Source of the DNA: Roseateles saccharophilus
GTDB taxonomy: Bacteria > Pseudomonadota > Gammaproteobacteria > Burkholderiales > Burkholderiaceae_C
DNA: 33,137 bases
NCBI RefSeq assembly: GCF_004342485.1
Contig: NZ_SMBU01000046.1
Span: forward strand, 1 to 33,137
Direction of reading: 5' to 3'
The stretch's first letter is position 1, and each line of letters opens with the position of its first letter. A program made the position numbers and the translations under genes. Positions 1 to 8,187 of this stretch are shown one piece after another. Under the pieces are notes generated by a model. That model was given only the letters and a program-made list of their open reading frames with translations. It was not told the DNA's origin and did not search any database.

Positions 1-221
<221 letters not shown>

Positions 222-305
222 ATCGGCACGGGTTTGACGCCAGATTCATTGCTGAACTACTGGCCGGCAAACCGGTGTCGACGCTTGCCGACCAAGCCGC
301 CCGGA

Positions 306-379
306 TGGAGCGGGAAACGGGAATCGAACCCGTGTCATTAGCTTGGAAGGCTAAGGTTCTACCATTGAACTACTCCCGC
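306..379 (-). tRNA. tRNA-Gly (anticodon TCC)
   Basis: The minus strand shows acceptor GCGGGAG pairing with the 3' arm, a T-arm with GGGTTCGATTCCC, anticodon stem TTAGC/GCTAA and loop CTTCCAA, giving anticodon TCC. CCA is encoded at 306-308. It sits in the middle of the Tyr-Gly-Thr group. Confidence 0.96.
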
Positions 380-426
380 TCTGGGAGCCCTTGCCGCAGA
401 TTTCCGCCACATGCCCAAACATGCTT

Positions 427-511
427 TGGTGGAGGAGGCTGGATTCGAACCAGCGTACGCAATGCGGGCAGATTTACAGTCTGCTGCCTTTAACCACTCG
501 GCCACCCCTCC
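427..511 (-). tRNA. tRNA-Tyr (anticodon GTA)
   Basis: An 85-nt class II tRNA with a long variable arm. The anticodon stem GCAGA/TCTGC encloses loop CTGTAAA with anticodon GTA, the T-arm reads GGTTCGAATCC, and the CCA end is encoded at 427-429. It is the first gene of the tRNA-tuf unit. Confidence 0.96.
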
Positions 512-526
512 TGAGGCAAGCCCGCA

Positions 527-554
527 ACTATAGCACAAGGCCGGCAAGGCGCAA
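527..554 (-). promoter_or_regulatory. promoter of the tRNA-tuf operon
   Basis: Minus strand: -35 TTGCGC (554-549), a 16-nt spacer, and -10 TATAGT (532-527) preceded by TGC, an extended -10. The predicted start near 520 lies just ahead of tRNA-Tyr. A GC-rich discriminator (TTGCGGGC) follows, as expected for stringently controlled translation genes. Confidence 0.7.
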
Positions 555-889
555 CAGTACCCTCACGTGCAACGACCGACATCGGCGCGTCACACCCCCT
601 CCGCCTGCGCCAAAGGCCCGCCGCTCGCCGACACATGCGACCAGGCCTCACCACATCGCGAGCAGGCAACCCACCCAACACCAGAACAAGGCCACCGCAC
701 CGCCAGCGAGCACGTCATGCATCGTCAGATCGGCCGACTCCGCAAGCGCTTCGTCGCCGGCACGCAACAATTCAAGCATCCTGTAGATACCAATTCGATA
801 CCAAATTTCGGACGCCAGGACACCCCATCCATAGGGGAAAACCGACCTCTGGCCCACGAAGCAGGGGGCACATTCGGGTAAGTCCCTGA
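555..889. other. intergenic stretch with no gene seen
   Basis: Open frames here (for example across 391-786 and 567-881) read into tRNA genes or have biased low-complexity composition rich in Pro, Arg and Thr, and lack ribosome sites. The only structured element I see is the operator-like motif at 790-803. Confidence 0.6.
790..803 (-). promoter_or_regulatory. candidate NagR-type operator, distal site of receptor 1
   Basis: Minus strand TGGTATCGAATTGG, matching the TGG-N8-TGG pattern with TGGTAT core found at the nag promoter (TGGTATTAGAGTGG). It lies 107 bp before the second site at 897. It is the weakest of the six matches: 10 of 14 positions agree with the 7928 site. Confidence 0.45.
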
Positions 890-896
890 CTCATGC

Positions 897-910
897 TGGT
901 AGCAAAGTGG
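897..910 (+). promoter_or_regulatory. candidate NagR-type operator, proximal site of receptor 1
   Basis: TGGTAGCAAAGTGG, differing at one position from TGGTACCAAAGTGG at the same place before receptor 2. It forms the left end of a longer block shared by the two receptor promoters. Confidence 0.5.
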
Positions 911-933
911 CGTTATCACTCGTTACAGTGGCA
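898..933 (+). promoter_or_regulatory. conserved block upstream of TonB receptor 1
   Basis: This 36-bp segment matches 8034-8069 before receptor 2 except for a few bases. It contains two direct repeats AAGTGGC and CAGTGGC spaced 21 bp apart (two helical turns) around TTATCACTCGTTA. No good sigma-70 -35/-10 pair is seen, so it may bind an activator or hold a promoter for another sigma factor. Confidence 0.5.
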
Positions 934-977
934 TTGCACTGGGCGCGCGCAGCTAGCGAAGGCAGACCAGGCAGTAA

Positions 978-1059
978 CCGGACTGAAGGTGGTATTCGAG
1001 CGGACAGGACGCGGCCACCGCCCACCCCCGATTTCCATGGCCACAACGAGGAACAGCAC
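978..1059 (+). promoter_or_regulatory. conserved 5' leader of TonB receptor 1
   Basis: The segment shares CCGGACTGAAGGTGG, GCCACCGCCC, CCCGATT and CCACAACGAGGAA in the same order with the leader of receptor 2. GGTGG (988-992) can pair with CCACC (1015-1019). The ribosome site GAGGAA (1048-1053) lies 6 nt before the ATG at 1060. RNA structure is an inference from the shared stem. Confidence 0.5.
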
Positions 1060-3885
1060 ATGAAGGTCAAGCAGACCCCCATCTCGCAGGCGGTATTCAT
1101 CGCCCTGCTCGGCATCGGTGGCGCCGCCACGGCGCAGCAGGCACCGGCACCGGCCGACGCCCAGCAGCTCGAAACGGTCGTCGTGACCGGCATCCGCGCA
1201 TCGCAGGAGAAATCCCTCAGCGTCAAGCGCAATGCCGACACCCACGTCGATGTCATTTCGGCCGAGGACATCGGCAAGATGCCCGACAAGAACGTGGCCG
1301 ACTCGCTGGCCCGCATCCCGGGCGTCACCATCCTCAACAGCCCGTCGGGCGGCTCGGGCGGCTTCGACGAACGCGACCGCGTGGGCCTGCGCGGCACCAA
1401 CCCCAGCCTGACCCAGACCCTGCTGGACGGCCACGCCGTGGCCAACGGCGACTGGTTCGTGCTGGACCAGACCGGCGCCGGCGTCGGCCGCAGCGTCAGC
1501 TTCTCGCTGCTGCCCTCCGAACTGGTGAGCCGCGTCGAGGTGCACAAGAACGCCCAGGCCTCCGACACGGAAGGCGGCACGGCCGGCGCGGTGAACATCA
1601 TCACCCGCAAGCCGCTGGACTTCGCCAAGTCCCTGACCTTCGAAGCCGGCCTGGGCATGGTCTATGCCGACCTGCCGAAGAAGAGCGACCCGCAGCTGAG
1701 CGCGCTGCTCGCGTGGAAGAACGATGCCAAGACCTTCGGCATCCTGGTGCAGGCCTTCGACGAGAAGCGTCATCTGCGCCGCGACGGCGTCGAGACCATC
1801 GCGCTGGACTCCCAGCCCCATGCCTACCAGGCCATCGGCGCTGCCGAATCGGCCGTCACGGCCCAGGTGCCCGGCCTGACCGGCGTGCTCTACCCCAACC
1901 TGATGGGGTCGGCCTACTTCACGCAGGACCGCGAGCGCAAGGGCGGCGTCGTCAGCGCGCAGATCAAGCCGACGAATGACGTCGACGTGACGCTGACGGC
2001 CTTCTCGTCCACGATGGATGCGAACAACTACAACCGCAACTACATGCTCGCCGTGCCCTGGGCGCTACAGGCGACCGGTGCGAACGCCCCGACGCTCAAG
2101 AGCTACACGGTCAACCCCGCCTCCAACATCCTGACCAGCGCCGACCTGACGTACGCCACGCCGACCAAGGTCGGCGTCTACGACCTGATCTCGCGCAAGG
2201 CGTCGGCAGCGACCAACTTCGCCAACCTGGAAGGCTCCTGGCGCGTCAACGACAAGCTGAAGCTCGCCGGCAAGGCGGGCACGTCCACCGGCACGGGCAA
2301 GACCCTCTCCCAGGACGTGTTCGAGGGTGACGTCTATGGCACGGCCGCCGGCTGGAAGCAGAACGGCATCGGCCAGGCCCCGTCGTTCTACATGAACGTC
2401 GTCGCCAACCCCAACGCCAAAGCCAACGCCGACGAGCCCTATTCGCTTGACTGGATCTTCGGCGACCAGAACGTCGTCGTGAAGGACAAGGACACCTGGG
2501 CCCAGGTGGATGCGGAATACAGCATCGACTCCGGCATGCTGCGCAGCCTGCAGTTCGGCCTGCGCAGCTCGCAACACAAGCGCTACACCGACGGCCCGAT
2601 CATCGGCCAGGGCCCGAACTGGGGCACGTGGCCGGAAGCCCTCAAGACGGCCGACTACACCCAGTCCTACCCGAGCAACTTCGGCAGCGGCTTGGGGCAA
2701 GGCTTCCCGACCAACATCATGTTCCCGACGGCCGAGACCCTGGCCGCCTATGACGCCACGCACGCGAACCGCCCGCTGTCGCGCCGCCAGCCGACGCATG
2801 AATACTCGGTGAAGGAAACGACGACGGCCGCCTACGCCCAGGGCAACCTGGAAGGTTCCGGCTGGAGCGGCAATGTCGGCCTGCGCCTCGTACACACCAA
2901 GACCAGCACCCTGGTCTGGGTGCCCACCAGCGACACGACGCTGCCGGGCTATGCAGCCTCGGCGTTCGCGGCCGTCGGCCCCGCCTGGACCGACCCCTCG
3001 GGCTATTACCAGACCTTCCACGACCGCTCTTACACCGATGCCCTGCCGAGCGCCAGCATCCGCATCGACGTGACCAAGGACGTGGTGGCCCGCCTGGCGC
3101 TGTCGCGCACGGTGACCCGGCCCGACTACACGGCCCTGTCCGCCGCCCAGCTGCTGAACGGCTACCACGACGCGACGGGCCAGACCGTGGGCACCGGCAC
3201 CACCGGCAACCCCGATCTCGACCCGATCCGCTCGACCAATTTCGACGCCAACGTCGAGTGGTACTTCGCGCCGCGCGCCTTCGTGTCCGTGGGCGCCTTC
3301 CACATGAATCTGAACAGCTACATCATCGATGGCACCAAGCGCGCAACCCTGACCACCGACCTCATCACGCCCGGCCCCAACGGCCAACCGGGTCAGCAGG
3401 GCAAGCCGGGCAACGCGATGATCACGGCGCCGTTCGATCTGACCACGCAGATCAACAAGGCAGCCAGCGTCACGGGTCTGGAGTTCGCGTTCGAGACGCC
3501 GGTCGCCGGCAACTTCGGCGTCAGCGCCAACTACACGCTGGCCGACGGCCACGACGAAAGCGGCCATGTGCTGCGCGGTTCGGTCAAGAACTCCGCCAAC
3601 CTCGGTGGCTTCTTCGAGAACGACCAGTTCTCGGCGCGCCTGAACTACGGCTACTCCTCGGACAACTACCTGGGCCGTGACCGTGGCACCGACTACTACC
3701 AGGTGGGCGGCGGCGTGCTGTCGGCATCGCTGGGCTACAAGCTCAACGACCACTTCGCCGTGAGCCTCGACGCGCAGAACCTGAACGACCCGATCCTGAA
3801 GTACTACGGCGACAACAAGTCTGAGCCGCGCGCCGTCTATCGCAACGGCCGCCAGTTCTACCTGACCGCCCGCGTGAAGTACTGA
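1060..3885 (+). CDS. TonB-dependent receptor 1 (Xanthomonas/Caulobacter type)
   Basis: A 941-residue outer-membrane receptor of the carbohydrate-linked class (TIGR01782-like). Residues 1-25 form a signal peptide ending in AATA before QQAP. The TonB box ETVVVTG is at 38-44, followed by the plug signature VISAEDIGKMPDKNVADSLA and a C-terminal beta barrel ending in the aromatic YLTARVKY. The start is set by the signal peptide and by GAGGAA 6 nt upstream; the open frame extends to 907 but that part does not look like protein. It probably imports chitooligosaccharides or related glycans using TonB energy; the substrate is inferred only from the nag operon nearby and shared operators. A stem-loop with T-run follows at 4124. 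Confidence 0.93.
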   Translation: MKVKQTPISQAVFIALLGIGGAATAQQAPAPADAQQLETVVVTGIRASQEKSLSVKRNADTHVDVISAEDIGKMPDKNVADSLARIPGVTILNSPSGGSGGFDERDRVGLRGTNPSLTQTLLDGHAVANGDWFVLDQTGAGVGRSVSFSLLPSELVSRVEVHKNAQASDTEGGTAGAVNIITRKPLDFAKSLTFEAGLGMVYADLPKKSDPQLSALLAWKNDAKTFGILVQAFDEKRHLRRDGVETIALDSQPHAYQAIGAAESAVTAQVPGLTGVLYPNLMGSAYFTQDRERKGGVVSAQIKPTNDVDVTLTAFSSTMDANNYNRNYMLAVPWALQATGANAPTLKSYTVNPASNILTSADLTYATPTKVGVYDLISRKASAATNFANLEGSWRVNDKLKLAGKAGTSTGTGKTLSQDVFEGDVYGTAAGWKQNGIGQAPSFYMNVVANPNAKANADEPYSLDWIFGDQNVVVKDKDTWAQVDAEYSIDSGMLRSLQFGLRSSQHKRYTDGPIIGQGPNWGTWPEALKTADYTQSYPSNFGSGLGQGFPTNIMFPTAETLAAYDATHANRPLSRRQPTHEYSVKETTTAAYAQGNLEGSGWSGNVGLRLVHTKTSTLVWVPTSDTTLPGYAASAFAAVGPAWTDPSGYYQTFHDRSYTDALPSASIRIDVTKDVVARLALSRTVTRPDYTALSAAQLLNGYHDATGQTVGTGTTGNPDLDPIRSTNFDANVEWYFAPRAFVSVGAFHMNLNSYIIDGTKRATLTTDLITPGPNGQPGQQGKPGNAMITAPFDLTTQINKAASVTGLEFAFETPVAGNFGVSANYTLADGHDESGHVLRGSVKNSANLGGFFENDQFSARLNYGYSSDNYLGRDRGTDYYQVGGGVLSASLGYKLNDHFAVSLDAQNLNDPILKYYGDNKSEPRAVYRNGRQFYLTARVKY

Positions 3886-3934
3886 CCCCTCGCCTGGTCT
3901 CACTCCGCTGAACGCGGTGTGCCCAGTCGGGACC

Positions 3935-4095
3935 GCGCTGCGGCTTGCGCCGCAGCGCTTCGGCAGGCACGACAAGTCCACAGGACTTGCCGAGTCCGGC
4001 CTCAGCCCCCGAGGGGACGGCGATGCTCGCGGCCTTGAGCCGCGAGCACATCGCCAGCGCGGGCCGGCTTGGGAGCGGCCCGGCGCTCGGCCCGT
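3935..4095 (+). repeat. modular hairpin repeat, copy 1
   Basis: Noncoding DNA between receptor 1 and the halogenase. It holds three perfect stems: GCGCTGCGGC/GCCGCAGCGC (3935-3958), CAAGTCC/GGACTTG (3973-3989) and GCTCGCGGC/GCCGCGAGC (4025-4047). The last is set in a framework CCCCCGAGGGGACGGCGAT...ATCGCC...GGGCCGGCTTGGGA...GGCCCGGCGCTCGGCCCGT. The framework from 4006 to 4095 recurs inverted at 19617-19778 with a different but still perfect stem. This is an interspersed intergenic repeat of unknown role. Confidence 0.7.
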
Positions 4096-4123
4096 CAGCT
4101 TTGCTGGACGAATTGACCCAACG

Positions 4124-4160
4124 AAGGGGAACGTGTGAAACACGTTCCCCTTTTCTGCTT
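4124..4160 (+). terminator. Rho-independent terminator-like hairpin after receptor 1
   Basis: AAGGGGAACGTGT pairs perfectly with ACACGTTCCCCTT across the triloop GAA, a 13-bp stem, followed by the T-rich TTCTGCTTT. It probably ends or attenuates the receptor 1 transcript before the halogenase gene. The left arm also contains a possible ribosome site (AAGGGGA) and the GTG at 4135, so it could also act on translation. Confidence 0.7.
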
Positions 4161-4170
4161 TGATTGCACC

Positions 4171-5781
4171 ATGAGCGAAACCGCCACCGTCTTCAACCAG
4201 CAGCTCGCCGCCCGCTCCGCCGGCGGCTCCACGGACGCGCCGCCGCCGGTGCGCCATGTCTGCGTCGTCGGCGGCGGCACGGCCGGCTGGATGACGGCGC
4301 TGATGCTGGCGACGACGGCCTATGGCCCGCGCCTGAAGGTGACGGTGCTGGAGTCGCCCCAGGTCGGCATCATCGGCGTCGGCGAGGGCTCGACGCCCTG
4401 GCTGCGCGGCTTCTTCGACGGTCTCGGCATCGAGGAATCGGAATGGATGCCGGCCTGCAACGCCACCTACAAGAGCGGCATCACGTTCGAGGGCTGGTCC
4501 ACCAAGCCTGGCTTCCAGCGCTACTTCCACCCGTTCGCGTCGATGCTGGACAACATGACCATGCATCAGTTCGTGGACAACGTGCATGCGCGGCTGGAGG
4601 GCGCGGATGTCCACGCCCACCCGGACCGCTTCTTCGTCGCCGCGGCGCTGGCCCGCCAGGGCCGCGGGCCGCGTGCCCGGCCCAACTTCCCGTTCGACAT
4701 CTGGTACGGGTATCACTTCGATGCGACGCTGCTCGGACAGTTTCTCGCCGCCAAGGCGCTGGAGCGCGGCGTGCAGCATCTGCAGCGCCATGTCACGCAG
4801 GTGCAGCTGAACGAGCAGGGCGACATTGCCCACCTGCAGCTCGACGGTGGCGAGCCCCTGGCCGCCGACTTCTTCGTCGACTGCACCGGCTTCGCGTCGC
4901 TGCTGATCGGCAAGGCCCTGCAGACACCCTTCGTCTCCTACGCCGAGAACCTGTTCAACGACGCCGCCATCGCGATGCCGACGCCGCTGGGCGGCCCCAT
5001 CGAATCGCAGACCGTCTCCACCGCGCTGCGCCATGGCTGGGCCTGGAAGATCCCGCTGAGCAACCGCCACGGCAACGGCTATGTCTACAGCAGCGCGCAT
5101 TGCTCGGCGGACGAGGCCGAGACCGAGCTGCGCCGCCATCTCGGCCTGCTGGACGCCGACGTGCCGGCCCGCCACCTGAAGATGCGCGTCGGCCGCATGG
5201 AGAACCAGTGGAGCCGCAACTGCGTGGCCGTGGGCCTGTCGCAGGGCTTCATCGAGCCACTGGAGGCGACCGCCCTGCTCTTCGTTCAGCGCACGGCCGC
5301 CGCGCTGGTGGAGGCGCTCGAACAGGGCGACCTCGGCCCCGCCGCGCAGCAGCGCTTCAACGACAGCATGCGCACGCGCTTCGAGAACACGCGCGACTAC
5401 ATCGTCGCCCACTACAAGACCAACTCGCGCACCGACACCGACTACTGGCGCGCCAATGCCGAGAACATGCGGCTGTCGGAGTCGCTGCAGGGCGTGCTGA
5501 TGACCTGGCTGTCGCGCAAGCCCCTGGCCGCGGGCCTGAAGGCGGGCCGCTTCGGCGGTGGCTATCCCATCGTGTCCTGGTATGCGCTGCTGGCCGGCAT
5601 GGGCATCTTCCCGGACCCGCGGGAGCTGCAGCCGCCCACGAGCCATCAGGCGCGCCACCGGCTGGACGCCGTGGACGATTTCGTCGCCCGCAGCGCCACC
5701 AACTTCCCCGACCACCGCGAGCTGCTCGCCGCCATCCCGCCGCGGGTGGGCGACAAGACGCTGCAGCTCTATCTCTGGTAG
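4171..5781 (+). CDS. flavin-dependent tryptophan halogenase-like protein
   Basis: A 536-residue member of the Trp_halogenase family (PF04820). It shows the FAD motif GGGTAGW at 34-40, the GVGEGSTPW segment, the lysine in NATYKSGI at the position of the catalytic lysine of known halogenases, and WAWKIP matching the WxWxIP signature. Family enzymes use FADH2, O2 and halide to halogenate indoles; relatives beside TonB receptors have mostly unknown substrates, so halogenation is not assured. ATG 4171 is chosen because the hairpin lies before it, although no ribosome site is visible; GTG 4135 has AAGGGGA 4-6 nt upstream and would add 12 residues. Its 3' end faces the cupin genes. Confidence 0.85.
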   Translation: MSETATVFNQQLAARSAGGSTDAPPPVRHVCVVGGGTAGWMTALMLATTAYGPRLKVTVLESPQVGIIGVGEGSTPWLRGFFDGLGIEESEWMPACNATYKSGITFEGWSTKPGFQRYFHPFASMLDNMTMHQFVDNVHARLEGADVHAHPDRFFVAAALARQGRGPRARPNFPFDIWYGYHFDATLLGQFLAAKALERGVQHLQRHVTQVQLNEQGDIAHLQLDGGEPLAADFFVDCTGFASLLIGKALQTPFVSYAENLFNDAAIAMPTPLGGPIESQTVSTALRHGWAWKIPLSNRHGNGYVYSSAHCSADEAETELRRHLGLLDADVPARHLKMRVGRMENQWSRNCVAVGLSQGFIEPLEATALLFVQRTAAALVEALEQGDLGPAAQQRFNDSMRTRFENTRDYIVAHYKTNSRTDTDYWRANAENMRLSESLQGVLMTWLSRKPLAAGLKAGRFGGGYPIVSWYALLAGMGIFPDPRELQPPTSHQARHRLDAVDDFVARSATNFPDHRELLAAIPPRVGDKTLQLYLW

Positions 5782-5785
5782 GGCA

Positions 5786-5862
5786 TGTCGGCCCCTCGGC
5801 CGATGGCTATATCGGCCGATCCCCAAGGGGGATGGCCGCTTGCTTGGGGCGGCCCGGCGCGG
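5786..5862. repeat. hairpin-rich spacer, possible diverged copy of the modular repeat
   Basis: TCGGCCGAT/ATCGGCCGA forms a perfect 9-bp stem (5796-5819), and CCCCAAG/CTTGGGG a second. The end GCTTGGGGCGGCCCGGCGC resembles the GGCTTGGGAGCGGCCCGGCGC of copy 1. It lies between convergent genes and may also stop transcription from both sides, but there is no T-run. Confidence 0.45.
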
Positions 5863-5863
5863 C

Positions 5864-6880
5864 TCAGCCCTTCAGCTGCGCGGCGATGTCCTTGCGCAGC
5901 GCCGCGTCCTGTTCCGCATCCAGCTCGCCGAACATATGGCGCCGGCCCTCGGGGATATGGGCCAGCGCCTCGCCCTGCGCGCCGAATACATAGTGCGACA
6001 GCAGCGCGCGCCAGCCCTCGCGCTCGCCATCGGGCAGATGACGCAGGGCCAGCATGGCCAGGCGCATCGCGGCCAGATGCAGGTCGTCGCGGCGGCCCGG
6101 CGCGGGCGCCGGCCGCCACCAGTAGTTCATCAGGATGTTCAGATGCGGCGCCAGCGCCTCGACCTGGTGAAACCACAGCGGCGGGATGTAGATCGCATCG
6201 CCCGGCTCCAGTTCGGCCACCGCGGCCTGGGCCAGCGCCTCGGCCAGCAGCGGGAACTGCGCCGGGTCGGCCCGGTGCAGGTCGGGCACGACGGACATCG
6301 GCGCCGGCGTCGGCGCATAGTCCGGCGGCCCGAGGTAGAGCAGCGGTGCGCATTGCGGCGGCAGCAGCGTGAAGCGCCGCGCCCCGGCCGCCACGCAGGC
6401 GATGTTGTGGGAGTCGTCGAAATGCGCCGGCACGGTCGCACGGTTGCCGATCCAGATGCGCGGCGCGACGCCGGCGTCCAGCAGCGGCAGCGCATTGGCC
6501 CGCTCCAGGCCGGGCAGCGCCGTGGACACCAGCGCGCTCTGCGCCGCGAGGCTGGGCGGCTCGGGGAAATGGCTGTAGCGCCAGAGCTGCTCGAACAGGG
6601 CCGCATACGGCCGCTGGTCGCGCGTGAAGTTGAAGCCGTCCAGGCCCGGCCTGTAGCTGAAGGCCCGCGTGGGCTCGGGCCGGGCCAGCACGGCGTCCAC
6701 GGCCTCGCCGCGGTCGAAGCCCATCAGATAGTGCAGGCAGGGCTCCAGGCCCGCGTGCGCCTGCGCCACCAGCGGCCACTGCGCGACCACGCCGCGCATC
6801 ACGACCGGCTCGTAGGCCGGCACCACCTCGCGCTCGAAACGCTCGCGCGTGACGCCGTCCAGTTCCTTCATCGCTCGCAT
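5864..6880 (-). CDS. JmjC/cupin-8 oxygenase-like protein A
   Basis: A 338-residue cupin_8 (PF13621-like) protein. The Fe(II) triad of this family is visible as H153 and D155 in VPAHFDD and H238 in PPLWFHQVEAL. Relatives are 2-oxoglutarate-dependent hydroxylases of proteins or small molecules; the substrate here is unknown. No signal peptide is seen, so it should be cytoplasmic. It is the downstream gene of a pair with protein B, 16 nt apart. AAGGA lies 8 nt before the ATG at 6880. Residues are clearly paralogous to protein B in the GDAIYIPPLWFHQVEAL region. Confidence 0.82.
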   Translation of the reverse strand: MRAMKELDGVTRERFEREVVPAYEPVVMRGVVAQWPLVAQAHAGLEPCLHYLMGFDRGEAVDAVLARPEPTRAFSYRPGLDGFNFTRDQRPYAALFEQLWRYSHFPEPPSLAAQSALVSTALPGLERANALPLLDAGVAPRIWIGNRATVPAHFDDSHNIACVAAGARRFTLLPPQCAPLLYLGPPDYAPTPAPMSVVPDLHRADPAQFPLLAEALAQAAVAELEPGDAIYIPPLWFHQVEALAPHLNILMNYWWRPAPAPGRRDDLHLAAMRLAMLALRHLPDGEREGWRALLSHYVFGAQGEALAHIPEGRRHMFGELDAEQDAALRKDIAAQLKG

Positions 6881-6896
6881 CGGGTGGGTCCTTGCT

Positions 6897-7865
6897 TCAG
6901 CGCCGCCGCGCCAGCGCGCCCTGCCAGGGCGCGGGAATGTGGGCGCTGGGCTCCTGCTCGCGCTGCACCAGATAGTGCTCGAACATGGCCGCCCAGGCGT
7001 CGCGCTGATGCGGCGGCAGCGCGTTCATGACCTTGATGGCCTGCATCAGCGTATTGGCCGGGCTGGGCAGTTGCTCCTCCCTTGCGAGGCCGACGACAGG
7101 CCACCAGTAGTTGACCAGCAGATTGACCTTCTCCAGCGCCTCGACCTGGTGGAACCACAGCGGCGGGATGTAGAGGGCGTCGCCGGCCTCCATGTCGGCC
7201 ACGACGGCCGCGGCCAGCGCCTCACGGTAGCGCGGGTAGCGCGTGAAGTCCGGCGCCTTCGGATGAACAACGGAGATCGGCGCGCCCGACGGCGTGTGCT
7301 CCAGCGGGCCGATGTAGAGATTGCCCACCTGCTCCGGCGCGAACAGCGTGAAGCGCCGCCGCCCGGCCACGACGCAGGCCAGGTTGTAGGGGTGGTCGTG
7401 GTGCACAGGCACCGTCAGCGCATTGCCCAGCCAGAAATTGGGCACCACGCCCGGCAGGGCCTGCAGCGGGTTCTCGGCCAGGAAGCCCGGGATCACCTCG
7501 CCCACCTTCGCGCACTGCGCAGCGACGGCCGGTGCGTTGTCGGCAGGCAGATAGGCCTGTAGATGGGCCATGAACTCGGCCAGCGTCATGCGCGCCTTGA
7601 CGAAGGCGAAGTCCGTCAGCTCGTCGTTGTAGCCCATCACGCCGCGGGCCGCGGCACGCGTCTTGGTGGCGAAAACCTCGACGCCGCGGTCGAAGCGGCG
7701 CAGGTAGTCGCAGATGCCCATCGCCGCGCCCCGCCCGGCCTGCACGGCCGACCAATGCGCCACCAGGCCCTTGAGCAGCACGGGCTCGGCCCGCTGCTCC
7801 AGCCTCTGCTTGAGCTGCGGCTCGTCGGCCGCCTGCCAGCTCTGCACATGCTTCATGTCCGCCAC
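6897..7865 (-). CDS. JmjC/cupin-8 oxygenase-like protein B
   Basis: A 322-residue paralogue of protein A with H155 and D157 (VPVHHDHPYN) and H239 (PPLWFHQVEAL) as likely Fe(II) ligands. It is the first gene of the cupin pair and diverges from receptor 2. The start is uncertain: GTG 7865 has GGAAG about 5 nt upstream, while ATG 7856 would shorten it by three residues. An operator-like motif at 7928-7941 lies about 60 bp upstream on the same strand, so GlcNAc control is likely. No signal peptide. The substrate is unknown; neighbours suggest a role linked to the TonB receptors. Confidence 0.82.
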   Translation of the reverse strand: MADMKHVQSWQAADEPQLKQRLEQRAEPVLLKGLVAHWSAVQAGRGAAMGICDYLRRFDRGVEVFATKTRAAARGVMGYNDELTDFAFVKARMTLAEFMAHLQAYLPADNAPAVAAQCAKVGEVIPGFLAENPLQALPGVVPNFWLGNALTVPVHHDHPYNLACVVAGRRRFTLFAPEQVGNLYIGPLEHTPSGAPISVVHPKAPDFTRYPRYREALAAAVVADMEAGDALYIPPLWFHQVEALEKVNLLVNYWWPVVGLAREEQLPSPANTLMQAIKVMNALPPHQRDAWAAMFEHYLVQREQEPSAHIPAPWQGALARRR

Positions 7866-7927
7866 TTCAGCTTCCGATCAGGGTCGACATCGCCAATAAA
7901 CAACGGAATCCGGCCGCCATCTAGACG

Positions 7928-7941
7928 CCAGTCTAATACCA
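7928..7941 (-). promoter_or_regulatory. candidate NagR-type operator, cupin / receptor 2
   Basis: Minus strand TGGTATTAGACTGG, identical at 13 of 14 positions to the site on the nag operon -10 region (TGGTATTAGAGTGG). The overlapping TAGACT could serve as the -10 of the cupin genes, with TGACG 18-19 nt upstream. It is 105 bp from the proximal site of receptor 2. Confidence 0.65.
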
Positions 7942-8032
7942 GTCTCCAGCTCGCCGTCACGCCACACCAGGGGTGGCATGACGTTCTTCATGGACGTCAT
8001 AGAAGCCACAAGGGAAATCCCTTGTAAATAAT

Positions 8033-8046
8033 TGGTACCAAAGTGG
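8033..8046 (+). promoter_or_regulatory. candidate NagR-type operator, proximal site of receptor 2
   Basis: TGGTACCAAAGTGG, with the palindrome TTGGTACCAA at its left end. It matches the site at 897-910 before receptor 1 at 13 of 14 positions. Confidence 0.5.
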
Positions 8047-8069
8047 CTTTATCGCTCATTACAGTGGCA
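8034..8069 (+). promoter_or_regulatory. conserved block upstream of TonB receptor 2
   Basis: Second copy of the 36-bp block at 898-933. The AAGTGGC and CAGTGGC repeats keep their 21-bp spacing, and the centre TTATCGCTCATTA differs at two positions. It ends 118 nt before the ATG, compared with 126 nt at receptor 1. Confidence 0.5.
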
Positions 8070-8111
8070 CCGCGCCGGCTGCATGCCGCCCCTGGACCAG
8101 CAGGGGCGCAG

Positions 8112-8187
8112 CCGGACTGAAGGTGGCAAGCGACCGAACCCGCGCTGCCACCGCCCCGATTCCATTGACCACAACGAGGAAGAGTTC
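8112..8187 (+). promoter_or_regulatory. conserved 5' leader of TonB receptor 2
   Basis: It carries the same ordered pieces as the receptor 1 leader. Here the stem is longer: GGTGGCA (8122-8128) with TGCCACC (8146-8152), 7 bp. The ribosome site GAGGAAGAG precedes ATG 8188. Confidence 0.5.

Noticed and set aside
391-786. Open frame running across tRNA-Tyr and the spacer
   Set aside because: It crosses a tRNA gene and has no ribosome site or recognisable sequence.
931-945. TGGCATTGCA as a sigma-54 promoter
   Set aside because: The spacing between the -24-like and -12-like parts is far too short.
907-1059. In-frame N-terminal extension of receptor 1 (and 8032-8187 for receptor 2), with RTEGG and HNEE conserved between them
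   Set aside because: Both internal ATGs begin good signal peptides with ribosome sites. The peptide similarity follows from the conserved noncoding leader.
2065-5826. A 1253-codon open frame on the minus strand
   Set aside because: It lies opposite two well-supported genes; such long antisense frames are common in high-GC DNA, and its product is low-complexity Arg/Gly/Val/Ala-rich.
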